Positions 7,147 through 15,033 of a stretch of DNA of 20,267 nt are shown here, in pieces. Location of the stretch: positions 1 to 20,267 of the forward strand of contig CALDNM010000057.1 of the NCBI GenBank assembly GCA_937915045.1. Direction: 5' to 3'. The DNA is from an uncultured Clostridia bacterium. GTDB lineage: Bacteria > Bacillota > Clostridia > Peptostreptococcales > Anaerovoracaceae. The position numbers and the translations under genes are program-made. The notes beneath the pieces are model-generated. The model did not search any database, was not told the origin of the DNA, and worked only from the letters and a program-made list of their open reading frames with translations. The stretch's first letter is position 1, and each line of letters opens with the position of its first letter.

Positions 7147-7925
7147 TCTTCTTTCTCCCAGTAAGACGCGGTGATGCAGAGCATCTTCTTCGGATCGTCG
7201 GCATCGTACTGCGTGCTTATGATCAAAAGCCGCCCGTCATCTGCCTTCTCGATCGCGCACTCGCTTTTCACATGATCGCCCTTCGCGCATTCCTTATGGT
7301 ATTTGACTATCATTTCTTTAAGAGTATGCGACATGAAAATATCGTCGGGGATGTCGTCCACCGCCCACTTGATGTAAGACGCGTTGTTCGTATGTCCGTT
7401 CACATCCATATCACTTCGCTCGACAGTGAACTCGCGGTCGTAAATGTCGGCATCCTCGGAAGATGACGGCATCCTGAACTTCTCGTCGCTGTAAGGCAGA
7501 GCTGTTTCGAAGCAGTAATCGTCCATGATCGCTTCAGTCTTGATAGGGTGGCGCGACTCGGTGTCCATCAGCACCCATCTGCATGAAGCGTGGATGAGTT
7601 CATGCCCCGTCTCGTCCTCTATGGAAATGTCACGGTGCGCCTGCGCGTGGCGGAAAGGTTTGCTCCACGTGCTCACATGTATATAATCCCCTTCCTTAGG
7701 AAGCGAATCTACCCAGATGTGCCAGTGCGATACGGCCCATCCTGTATGTGTATCTTTGAAGTAATCCAGACCGTGTCCGGCCGCCGCCGAGTGGTTTATG
7801 CATTCGGTCTGGAGTATGTTCACTAAGTTCGCCGCGCTGAGCGCGTTTTTTTCATCGGTATCGGAATATCTGACGCAGAAATCTTTTACGAAAGCCCTGT
7901 CTGTCAGTTTACCTTTGAAATCCAT
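7143..7925 (-). CDS. Acyl-ACP thioesterase (FatA/FatB family)
   Basis: The enzyme releases free fatty acids from acyl carrier protein in the cytosol. The 260-residue product contains two hotdog folds. The first has FCVRYSDTDEKNALSAANLVNILQ-type opening elements and WAVSHWHIWVD. The second has DMDVNGHTNNASYIKWAVD (about residues 173-192), the Asp-Asn-His arrangement used for catalysis in this family. Two ATGs stand side by side (7928 and 7925). The GGAGG is 2 nt from the first and 5 nt from the second, so 7925 is slightly preferred. It is transcribed alone, with its own promoter, divergent from the two-component operon. Confidence 0.88.
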   Translation of the reverse strand: MDFKGKLTDRAFVKDFCVRYSDTDEKNALSAANLVNILQTECINHSAAAGHGLDYFKDTHTGWAVSHWHIWVDSLPKEGDYIHVSTWSKPFRHAQAHRDISIEDETGHELIHASCRWVLMDTESRHPIKTEAIMDDYCFETALPYSDEKFRMPSSSEDADIYDREFTVERSDMDVNGHTNNASYIKWAVDDIPDDIFMSHTLKEMIVKYHKECAKGDHVKSECAIEKADDGRLLIISTQYDADDPKKMLCITASYWEKED

Positions 7926-7930
7926 CATGT

Positions 7931-7935
7931 CCTCC
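7931..7935 (-). promoter_or_regulatory. Ribosome binding site of the thioesterase gene
   Basis: Minus-strand GGAGG within AAGGGAGGA. The spacing of 5 nt to ATG 7925, against 2 nt to ATG 7928, favours the second ATG. Confidence 0.6.
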
Positions 7936-7972
7936 CTTGAGTTCTATTGATTGATATTTATCAACAGACACC

Positions 7973-8001
7973 ATTCTACCATTTAATAACGGCATTGTCA
8001 C
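7973..8001 (-). promoter_or_regulatory. Promoter of the acyl-ACP thioesterase gene
   Basis: On the minus strand, GTGACA (8001-7996) and TAGAAT (7978-7973) are separated by exactly 17 bp. Each box differs from consensus by one base. The transcription start would be near 7966, about 40 nt before the start codon. Confidence 0.65.
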
Positions 8002-8008
8002 ATTGACT

Positions 8009-8020
8009 TCAAAATTTTGA
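8009..8020. promoter_or_regulatory. Perfect 12-bp palindrome between divergent promoters, candidate operator
   Basis: TCAAAATTTTGA reads the same on both strands. Its right half overlaps the -35 box of the response-regulator promoter (8017-8022) and its left end lies 8 bp from the -35 box of the thioesterase promoter. A TTGAC also repeats at 8003-8007 and 8017-8021. A bound dimer could control one or both promoters; the binding protein is unknown. Confidence 0.45.
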
Positions 8021-8045
8021 CCCGTATTTGCAGTGATGATATAAT
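8017..8045 (+). promoter_or_regulatory. Promoter of the two-component/ABC operon
   Basis: TTGACC (8017-8022) and TATAAT (8040-8045) are spaced by exactly 17 bp, a near-consensus sigma-A promoter. Transcription would begin near 8052, about 29 nt before the response-regulator start. Confidence 0.8.
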
Positions 8046-8080
8046 GATAATCTAAGTAAAATGAAGAAAAGAGGCGGAAT

Positions 8081-8770
8081 ATGACTAAGATCTTACTTGT
8101 TGAAGACGATACCGATATCATCGAAAATCTCGATGAACTTCTCAAAGCGGAAGGCTTTGAGGTGTCTGCCGCGCAGACGCAGACGGAAGCCCTCGGTCTC
8201 ATAGCTAAAAACAAATTCGATATAGCTCTGCTAGATATAAATCTCCCGGACGGGAGCGGTTACGCTGTATGCTCCGCGATAAAGGCGGATGAGGCGAAAA
8301 ACCTGAATGCCGGCACACCGGTCATTTTCATTACTGCGTACGACGATGAAACTACAGCCGTCACCGGGCTCGATATGGGCGCGGACGACTATATCACGAA
8401 ACCGTTCAGACCGAAGGAGCTCGTGTCGAGGATAAACTCGGTCCTCAGAAGGAGCGGCGGAGTCAAACCGATAATCGAGATAGGCGATCTTAAGGTGGAT
8501 TCGCTGAAGGGGACAGTCCATAAAAACGGCGAGGAAGTTTTCCTGTCGGTCCTCGAGTACAGGCTGCTTCTCGTATTCCTCAATCATCAGGGGCAGGTGC
8601 TTTCAAGGAACAAGCTGCTCGAAGAGATCTGGGACATCGCGGGCGAATTCGTGAACGACAATACGCTGACAGTCTACGTAAAAAGACTGCGTGAAAAAAT
8701 CGAAGACGATCCGCAGAACCCTACGATCATCAAGACTGTGAGGGGCCTCGGCTACAGAGTCGGAGATTAG
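8081..8770 (+). CDS. OmpR/PhoB-family response regulator
   Basis: This cytosolic DNA-binding regulator is activated by phosphorylation from the kinase encoded next. The 229 residues include a receiver domain (1-120) with the acidic pair D9/D10, phospho-acceptor D52 in LLDINLPDG, a Thr in the FITAYDD segment and Lys in ITKPFRPKEL. A winged-helix domain (about 130-228) follows, with NKLLEEIWD and TLTVYVKRLREKIEDDP leading to VRGLGYRV at the end. It is the first gene of a regulator-kinase-ATPase-permease operon, so the likely target is its own promoter. The length is standard for the family. Confidence 0.95.
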   Translation: MTKILLVEDDTDIIENLDELLKAEGFEVSAAQTQTEALGLIAKNKFDIALLDINLPDGSGYAVCSAIKADEAKNLNAGTPVIFITAYDDETTAVTGLDMGADDYITKPFRPKELVSRINSVLRRSGGVKPIIEIGDLKVDSLKGTVHKNGEEVFLSVLEYRLLLVFLNHQGQVLSRNKLLEEIWDIAGEFVNDNTLTVYVKRLREKIEDDPQNPTIIKTVRGLGYRVGD

Positions 8771-8785
8771 AAAGGCGGCGGCCTT

Positions 8786-9799
8786 ATGAAATTATTCAAA
8801 AATCCGGGAATCAAAAAAGCGATGACGCTTGATCTGATACTGACGGCAGTATTCACTGCCGCCGGATTTTTTGTGATGCCGCAGTGCGGTATGCTCGTGC
8901 TTGCGGCCTGCGTTTTTCTTACCTGCGCGTGGCTGTTCGTGTCGCGAAAAAATCTCGAGAAGCTCAGCGAGCTTTCATCGACTCTCGATTCGATACTCAG
9001 CGGCGCGGAGCCGCTTGGACTTGAAGACAATTCCGAAGGCGAATACGCGGTTTTGAAAAGCGAGATATATAAGGTGACGATCAGGCTGAGGGAGCAGGCG
9101 CATGAACTCGAATCGGAGAAGATATACCTTAACGATTCGATCGCCGATATATCGCATCAGCTCAGGACGCCTCTTACTACGATAAATCTGCTGATGTCGT
9201 TCCTGAAGAAAAGCGATCTTTCGGAAGATGAAAGAGCGAAATACATACTGGAGATCGACCAGCAGCTCGCGAGGATAGAGTGGCTGATCACATCGCTTCT
9301 TAAGATATCTAAAATAGACGCGGGCACTGCCGGATTCAAGAAAGGATCTGTGTCGGTCACTGAACTGATATCGGAAGCCGTATCACCTCTTCTTGTGCCG
9401 ATGGAGATAAGGGATCAGGAATTCAAATTTGATTCTGAAGGAGACGAGCAGTATGAGGGCGATATCAAGTGGAGCACTGAAGCGATCGGGAATATCATAA
9501 AGAACTGTATGGAGCATACGCCGGAAGGCGGGACCGTCGAGGTGAAGGCGAGAGAGAATGAGCTGTTCACGGAGATAGTCGTGCAGGATACCGGGAGCGG
9601 TATCACAGCGGAAGATCTGCCGCATCTCTTCGAAAGGTTCTATAAAGGAAAGAATTCCGCGTCGACGAGCGTTGGCATCGGTCTCGCGATGTCGAAAATG
9701 ATCATACGCGAGCAGAATGGAAGTATAAAAGCCGAGAACAGACGCGATGTACAGGGCGCGAGGTTCACTGTTAAATTTTATAAGCATACAGTGGTGTAG
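8786..9799 (+). CDS. Intramembrane-sensing sensor histidine kinase
   Basis: The 337-residue kinase has two membrane helices near the N-terminus (about 11-30 and 35-52) joined by only a few residues, so it has no extracellular sensor domain. The dimerization domain has DISHQLRTPLTT with phospho-acceptor H124. The ATPase domain has the N box NIIKNCMEHTPEGG, G1 DTGSGI, F box LFERFY and G2 GIGLAMSK. This BceS-like layout is typical of kinases that receive their signal from a partner ABC transporter, and such a transporter is encoded directly downstream. The start lies 15 bp after the regulator, with a purine-rich ribosome binding site. Confidence 0.94.
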   Translation: MKLFKNPGIKKAMTLDLILTAVFTAAGFFVMPQCGMLVLAACVFLTCAWLFVSRKNLEKLSELSSTLDSILSGAEPLGLEDNSEGEYAVLKSEIYKVTIRLREQAHELESEKIYLNDSIADISHQLRTPLTTINLLMSFLKKSDLSEDERAKYILEIDQQLARIEWLITSLLKISKIDAGTAGFKKGSVSVTELISEAVSPLLVPMEIRDQEFKFDSEGDEQYEGDIKWSTEAIGNIIKNCMEHTPEGGTVEVKARENELFTEIVVQDTGSGITAEDLPHLFERFYKGKNSASTSVGIGLAMSKMIIREQNGSIKAENRRDVQGARFTVKFYKHTVV

Positions 9800-9801
9800 T
9801 T

Positions 9802-10485
9802 ATGAAGATACTTGAAGTGAAAAAACTTACAAAAATATACGGAAGCGGAGAAGGCGCTGTGAAAGCGGTAGATGACGTATCGTTTTCTGTGGAAAAAGGC
9901 GACTTCATAGCAGTCGTCGGACCATCGGGCTCGGGGAAATCAACATTACTGCATATGATAGGCGGGCTTGATGAACCTACGTACGGACATGTATATGTGG
10001 ACGGAGAGGATCTCTATAAGCAGAATGAGGAACAGCGGGCGATCTTCAGAAGACGCCAGGTCGGCTTCATTTATCAGTATTTCAATCTTATCCCTGCGCT
10101 TGATGTAAGGGAGAATATAGCGCTTCCTGTATACCTTGACGGAAGGGAGCCGGATGAGGCAAGGCTCGATGAGCTGATAGGTCTTCTTGGGCTAAGTGAC
10201 AGGGAGAAGCATTATCCGGACCAGCTTTCGGGAGGTCAGCAGCAGCGGGTCTCGATAGGACGGGCTGTCATAAACTCGCCTTCGATAGTGCTCGCGGATG
10301 AGCCGACAGGGAATCTCGACAGCAGGAACAGTCAGGAGATCGTCGAGCTTCTCAAGGATTCAAACAAGAGATACAAACAGACACTTATCGTGATAACGCA
10401 TGATGAGGATATCGCTTTGCAGGCGGACAGGATCATCACGATCGAGGACGGCAGGATGTCTGAGTACGGGGCGGTCAGAACGTGA
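9802..10485 (+). CDS. ABC transporter ATP-binding protein (MacB/LolD/BceA type)
   Basis: This ATPase subunit drives the permease encoded next. The 227 residues carry Walker A GPSGSGKST (40-48), the signature LSGGQQQR (142-149), Walker B IVLADEPTGNLD with D166/E167, and the switch His at 200 (ITHD). The PTGNLD motif is characteristic of the family that pairs with FtsX-fold permeases. It starts only 2 bp after the kinase stop with a weak ribosome binding site and overlaps the permease by 4 bp, which points to coupled translation. The likely function is peptide-antibiotic sensing and defence or envelope upkeep, inferred from the neighbours. Confidence 0.95.
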   Translation: MKILEVKKLTKIYGSGEGAVKAVDDVSFSVEKGDFIAVVGPSGSGKSTLLHMIGGLDEPTYGHVYVDGEDLYKQNEEQRAIFRRRQVGFIYQYFNLIPALDVRENIALPVYLDGREPDEARLDELIGLLGLSDREKHYPDQLSGGQQQRVSIGRAVINSPSIVLADEPTGNLDSRNSQEIVELLKDSNKRYKQTLIVITHDEDIALQADRIITIEDGRMSEYGAVRT

Positions 10486-13085
10486 ATGTTTTCCGGAAGA
10501 TAACGACAGACGCGATGAAAAAGAACAGGATGAGGACTGCGGTCATAATTGCCGGAGTCGTTGTTTGCGCGGCCATGATCACGGGCGTCCTTCTTTTTGC
10601 CGCGAGCCTTCAGACATTTCTTGCGAATTCCGCGAGAGCCACAGAAGGTGACTGGTATATGCGCACGCAGCCGATCTCTTCCACAAAGATAAGCACTATG
10701 ATGGCGGACAACCGCGTCATGGAGCTTGATACATCGGAGAGCATCGGGTTCGCGAAGCTTTCGGGATCGAAGAACAACGATAAACCGTATCTGTATATTT
10801 CCGGTTACTCCGAAAACATGTATGATACAGCCGCCATAAATATAGTAGAGGGAAGAGAGGCCAGGACATCAAAGGAACTGGTCGTTTCAGAGGCTCTTTA
10901 TTCTGATGGAGGCGTGAGATATCGTATAGGACAAAAGGTAAAACTTGAAGTCGGGAAAAGGATAGCGGTCAGATCGTTCAAATCATACACGGGAGGCAAA
11001 GTGAAAGCCGGAGCCCAGATATGGCCGAATACTGAGTACGCGGGATCAGCGGAAGAGATCACGGATACGAAGACGAGGACTTACACTGTTGTCGGCATCT
11101 GCGAGCAGCCAAATATAGAAGAATACGGATCGCCGGGATATACGGCGATAACAACTCCTGACAACAGAGCGTCGTCGAAATACTGCGCGTTTGTGAAGAC
11201 GGAGGACCCGAAGGATATATACGATTTTACAGCCGATCTCAATCCGGCGAGCGGATCATATACTTACAACAACAATCTGCTCACGTATCTTGGAGCGTCG
11301 TCGGGATTTGACAGCATGACGATACTGTATCTGGTGACTTTGCTTCTCCTGCTCATAATAACGATAGGTTCGATGCTGCTTTTCGTGAATGCTTTTTCGA
11401 TCGCGACAGCAGACAGGGCACGGCAGTTCGGAGCACTCATGTCCATCGGGGCGACAGGCAGGCAGCTGAGGCACAGTATGCTTGAGGAAGCCCTTATGAT
11501 AGGAGCCGCGGGTATACCGCCGGGCATCTTATGCGGTATCGGCGGGATCTGGGTCGTCAAAAATATCATAAGTTCGACTGCTTCGGAAGTGTTCATCGAG
11601 GGGAGCGCTTTGGTGAGATTCGGACTGACCGTGCACCCGGCGTATCTTCTCATCGCGGCAGGGCTCACCTTGTGCATGCTCCTGCTTTCAGCGTTCATTC
11701 CGGCAAGGAAGGTCTCGAAGCTGCCGCCTGTAGACGCGATGCGGGGCATCTTTAAAGAAGACAGTAAAAAGCCAAGGGTCGGGATATCGGGCGCCGCGAG
11801 GAAAATGTTCGGGTTTGAAGGCGCGCTCGCGAGCAGGAATTTCAGGCTCGACAGAAGAAGATACAGAGGAGCGATAATCTCGCTCGTGCTGAGTTTGGTC
11901 CTGTTTATTTCCGCCGGATCTCTCATATCGTTCCTGTCGAAAGAGGCTGATGATATCTACAGCTGGACAGGTGACTTCGACATAATGTATACGGGAGTGC
12001 CTTTGCAGAGCGGCAGCTCGAAACTCGCGGCAGCGTCCGCGGTGACATCGAGCGTGAGATATAAAGTGTTCACGGTACGGACAAAAGTCCCTCTTAAAAA
12101 TTTCACAAAAGAGGCCCGTGCGGCACTTAAGGAAAACGGACTGACAAAAGGGAAAAACGCTAATATTTACGTCTCAGTCGCGGTGATGCCGGACAGCGCG
12201 TTCAGCAAATATGCCAAAAAAGCCGGTTACAGCGAAAGCGGAAATGACGGCAGTTCATCTGTGAAGGTGATCGCGCCGAAGGAAATATATATCTATTCCG
12301 GCAATGGTTCATACACTACTGGTGTAGATATATCGAACGGATCCAAGAGAGGGCATATGCGTTTCACCGGTGACAATGGCAGAAAGTTTGATGTCGGGGT
12401 GTATTATACTTCCGCCAGTCCTATGGGAGGCAGATCCTTCGATCAGACGATAACGGTGTATATGCCGGAGTCGAGCGGGAGTTCGTTCTTTGGGAGTGAT
12501 TATATAAAGGCCGCGGGGAACAACGGAAGCGAAAAGATATATATGTTTTTCAAAACGAAAGATCCCGCGACGACATACAATTCCATGAAGAGGATATGCC
12601 GAGCTGAAGGACTGTCATCGGCAGGTCTCATGAACGCGCAGGCGGACTATGAGGGCTTCAAGAATCTCATATCGATGATGAAAATACTGATGTATGGATT
12701 CATTATGCTGCTGTCGCTGATAGCCGCGGCGAATGTATTCAGTACGATAGCGACTAATATACTTCTCAGGAGGCATGAGTTCGCGATGCTGCAGACGGTC
12801 GGCATGGGGCCGAAAAATTTCGTGCGGATGGTGTGTTACAGCTGTATATTCTACGGGATGCGCGCGCTGGCTTACGGACTGCCGATAGCTCTGCTGGCTA
12901 TGTGGGGGATGTACAAGATCCTCCTTTACAGCACCGGGACTTATATGGCGTTCGATTTGCCGTGGAGCTGCATCATCGTGAGTATAATAAGTATTATCGC
13001 TGTCGTTGTGGCATCGATACTCTACTCGATGCATAAGCTGCGCAAGACGGGGACCATGGAAGGGCTCAGGACAGCGGGATTCTGA
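10482..13085 (+). CDS. FtsX/MacB-type ABC transporter permease
   Basis: The 867-residue membrane protein has eight predicted helices in two sets of four. TM1 (19-47) is followed by a large external domain (48-280) and TM2-4 (281-310, 339-358, 387-408). TM5 (464-485) is followed by a second external domain (486-735) and TM6-8 (736-757, 789-811, 830-850). The FtsX core appears twice (ADRARQFGALMSIGATGRQL and LLRRHEFAMLQTVGMG). Such permeases act as mechanotransmitters rather than true channels. BceB proteins are shorter with one big loop, so this two-loop form is nearer to MacB-like or VraG-related permeases of Clostridia. The start is GTG at 10482, which overlaps the ATPase stop (GTGA). Its own ribosome binding site is not evident. 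Confidence 0.9.
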   Translation: MNVFRKITTDAMKKNRMRTAVIIAGVVVCAAMITGVLLFAASLQTFLANSARATEGDWYMRTQPISSTKISTMMADNRVMELDTSESIGFAKLSGSKNNDKPYLYISGYSENMYDTAAINIVEGREARTSKELVVSEALYSDGGVRYRIGQKVKLEVGKRIAVRSFKSYTGGKVKAGAQIWPNTEYAGSAEEITDTKTRTYTVVGICEQPNIEEYGSPGYTAITTPDNRASSKYCAFVKTEDPKDIYDFTADLNPASGSYTYNNNLLTYLGASSGFDSMTILYLVTLLLLLIITIGSMLLFVNAFSIATADRARQFGALMSIGATGRQLRHSMLEEALMIGAAGIPPGILCGIGGIWVVKNIISSTASEVFIEGSALVRFGLTVHPAYLLIAAGLTLCMLLLSAFIPARKVSKLPPVDAMRGIFKEDSKKPRVGISGAARKMFGFEGALASRNFRLDRRRYRGAIISLVLSLVLFISAGSLISFLSKEADDIYSWTGDFDIMYTGVPLQSGSSKLAAASAVTSSVRYKVFTVRTKVPLKNFTKEARAALKENGLTKGKNANIYVSVAVMPDSAFSKYAKKAGYSESGNDGSSSVKVIAPKEIYIYSGNGSYTTGVDISNGSKRGHMRFTGDNGRKFDVGVYYTSASPMGGRSFDQTITVYMPESSGSSFFGSDYIKAAGNNGSEKIYMFFKTKDPATTYNSMKRICRAEGLSSAGLMNAQADYEGFKNLISMMKILMYGFIMLLSLIAAANVFSTIATNILLRRHEFAMLQTVGMGPKNFVRMVCYSCIFYGMRALAYGLPIALLAMWGMYKILLYSTGTYMAFDLPWSCIIVSIISIIAVVVASILYSMHKLRKTGTMEGLRTAGF

Positions 13086-13107
13086 TAGTGCGAAGGCATA
13101 TGTATTG

Positions 13108-13116
13108 TGATATAAT
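13108..13116 (+). promoter_or_regulatory. Extended -10 promoter for divIC-rnmV-rsmA
   Basis: TGA plus TATAAT (13111-13116) forms an extended -10 element without a clear -35 box. It lies 22 bp after the permease stop and about 32 bp before the next start codon. No terminator separates it from the ABC operon, so read-through is possible. Confidence 0.6.
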
Positions 13117-13148
13117 CGAGAAAGAAAAACAGTAAACAGAAGGAGAAC

Positions 13149-13625
13149 ATGGCAAAGAAAAGTAAAGGCAGAAAGGCTAAGTTTGATAAGAAAAACGGGG
13201 TCGTGGATCTCGAAGAATACAGAAAAGAACGAAGCCGGCAAAGCCTGGAGGACAATTCAAAAAGACGCGAAGAGCCGGCGAAGGAAACACCGGTGGAAGC
13301 AAGACCCGCGCGCCACGGGAAAAAGAAGAAATACAGAAGAAAAAAACTCAGCCGTACGCGCGTCATCGTTTATGTTGTCGTGATATGTGTACTGGCCGGG
13401 ATGATAGGATATTCCACATACAATATTTATAAAGTGCAGTCGGCTCATAATGAGCTCCTGGCGGAGCAGACAAAGCTGACGAAAGAGAAGAAGGAATATC
13501 AGGCAATACTCAAGAATATAGATAATTCGGATTATGTGGAGCAGGAAGCCCGGGATAAGCTGAAAATGATCATGCCGGGAGAAACTCTTTATGTGCTTCC
13601 GGAGAGTACGGATAATAACAAATGA
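13149..13625 (+). CDS. Septum formation initiator (FtsB/DivIC family)
   Basis: This is a small bitopic membrane protein of the divisome, expected to act in a complex like FtsL-DivIC-DivIB. The 158 residues start with a long, strongly basic cytosolic tail (about 1-72, many Lys/Arg), then one membrane helix (about 74-92), a coiled-coil segment rich in Glu, Lys and Leu (about 98-125), and the conserved C-terminal part (YVEQEARDKLKMIMPGETLYVLPE). That last stretch is the DivIC hallmark. An AAGGAG ribosome binding site precedes the ATG. The stop overlaps the rnmV start. Confidence 0.88.
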   Translation: MAKKSKGRKAKFDKKNGVVDLEEYRKERSRQSLEDNSKRREEPAKETPVEARPARHGKKKKYRRKKLSRTRVIVYVVVICVLAGMIGYSTYNIYKVQSAHNELLAEQTKLTKEKKEYQAILKNIDNSDYVEQEARDKLKMIMPGETLYVLPESTDNNK

Positions 13626-14152
13626 GGATAAAAGAAGCAATAGTAGTCGAGGGACGAGATGACACCGCGGCGGTGTCAAGAGCGCTCGACGCTGATACGA
13701 TAGAGACTCACGGATTCGGCATTGCTGAGAATACGTGGGAGCTGCTCGACAAAGCGTACGCTGAGCGGGGACTGATAATATTCACAGATCCCGATCACGC
13801 CGGGGAAGAGATAAGAGCCAGGCTGACAGAAAGATACCCGAAAGCCGGGCATGCTTTTCTTTCAAGGGACGACGCTGAAAAGAGCGGAGACATAGGCATA
13901 GAAAACGCGAGGCCTGAAGCGATAATGGAAGCGCTGAAGAATGCCCGCGCGACGGAGGACGCCACGGAAGACGTGTTTACGATGGAAGATATCTTTGCCG
14001 CGGGTCTCTCAGGCGGCGAAGGAGCTGCCGGAAAAAGAAGGATGCTCGGGAAAGAGCTGGGCATCGGGTACGGGAACGCGTCGGGTTTTTTAAAAAAACT
14101 GAACCGTTACGGTATCACAAAAGAAGAATTTGAAAGGCATTTGAACAGATGA
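13622..14152 (+). CDS. rnmV: Ribonuclease M5 (5S rRNA maturase)
   Basis: RNase M5 trims both ends of precursor 5S rRNA bound to L18. The 176-residue protein starts with a TOPRIM domain: IVVEGRDD with the catalytic Glu, and IIFTDPDHAGEEIR with the paired Asp residues. The C-terminal part (about 115-176) is the family's RNA-binding helical domain, with the KRRMLGKELGIGYGNASGFLKKLNRYGI segment broadly conserved. Length and adjacency to rsmA match the usual rnmV-rsmA pair in Bacillota. Start and stop codons overlap both neighbours by 4 bp. Confidence 0.94.
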   Translation: MRIKEAIVVEGRDDTAAVSRALDADTIETHGFGIAENTWELLDKAYAERGLIIFTDPDHAGEEIRARLTERYPKAGHAFLSRDDAEKSGDIGIENARPEAIMEALKNARATEDATEDVFTMEDIFAAGLSGGEGAAGKRRMLGKELGIGYGNASGFLKKLNRYGITKEEFERHLNR

Positions 14153-15033
14153 GTCAGATGAAACTTTATTCGAGAAATGCTGTCAGGGACATCGGAGCAA
14201 GACATGGGTTTCACGCGACGAAAAGTCTTGGGCAGAATTTTCTTACGGATAAGAACGTCATAGATAAGATAATAGACGCTACGGATATAGGGGAGAACGA
14301 TCTTGTGATAGAGATCGGTCCCGGTCTTGGCGTACTCACGTGTGAAGCCGCGGAGAGAGCGAAAAAGGTCGTCGGGATAGAGATAGACAAGTCGCTCATA
14401 CCGATACTTGAGTTCACGCTCCGCGAATACGGGAATGTCGAGATCATAAACCGTGATGTCATGAAGACAGATATAACAGATATCATCGAGAAGGCAAAAG
14501 CCGAGGATCCGGGCATAGAAAATGTGCGCGTTGTCGGGAACCTTCCGTATTATATAACTACACCGATCATCATGAAACTGCTCGAGGACGGAGTTCCGGC
14601 CGACAGCATCACGGTCATGATGCAGAAGGAAGTGGCCGACCGCGTCAGCGCGTCGCCGGGAGGAAAAGCCTACGGGGCTCTTACGGTGGCCGTGCAGTAT
14701 TACTGCGAGATCGCGAAAGTGGCCGATGTTCCAAAGGAATGTTTCGTGCCGCGGCCGAAGATCGATTCGACCGTGCTCAGGCTGGATGTCCGGAGCGAAA
14801 AAGCGGTGGAACTCATCGATGAGAAAATGTTCTTTGTGTGTGTCAAGGCGGGGTTTTCCCAGAGAAGGAAGACGCTGCTGAACTGTCTGACGGGTCTCAA
14901 CGGCATGGATAAGGCCGAGATACGTCTGCTGCTGGAGGGGATAGAGATCGACCCGATGAGGCGGGCCGAGACTTTGACTATAGACGAATTCGCGAAGCTC
15001 GCGAATAAGGTCGAGAAAGAAAGAACCAAATGA
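14149..15033 (+). CDS. rsmA: 16S rRNA dimethyladenosine methyltransferase
   Basis: RsmA (KsgA) uses S-adenosylmethionine to dimethylate two adjacent adenines in helix 45 of 16S rRNA (A1518 and A1519 in E. coli numbering), a late step of small-subunit assembly. The 294 residues show the entry motif KSLGQNFLTD, the SAM motif VIEIGPGLGVLT, the acidic EID segment, the catalytic NLPYYITTPI motif, and the family's VPRPKIDSTVLRL and AGFSQRRKTLLNCL stretches. The ATG overlaps the rnmV stop. A second in-frame ATG at 14158 is possible, but coupling favours 14149. Confidence 0.96.
   Translation: MSQMKLYSRNAVRDIGARHGFHATKSLGQNFLTDKNVIDKIIDATDIGENDLVIEIGPGLGVLTCEAAERAKKVVGIEIDKSLIPILEFTLREYGNVEIINRDVMKTDITDIIEKAKAEDPGIENVRVVGNLPYYITTPIIMKLLEDGVPADSITVMMQKEVADRVSASPGGKAYGALTVAVQYYCEIAKVADVPKECFVPRPKIDSTVLRLDVRSEKAVELIDEKMFFVCVKAGFSQRRKTLLNCLTGLNGMDKAEIRLLLEGIEIDPMRRAETLTIDEFAKLANKVEKERTK

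Noticed and set aside
11264..11926. 220-codon minus-strand frame inside the permease gene
   Set aside because: It is antisense to the first FtsX core and has no ribosome binding site or recognisable family.
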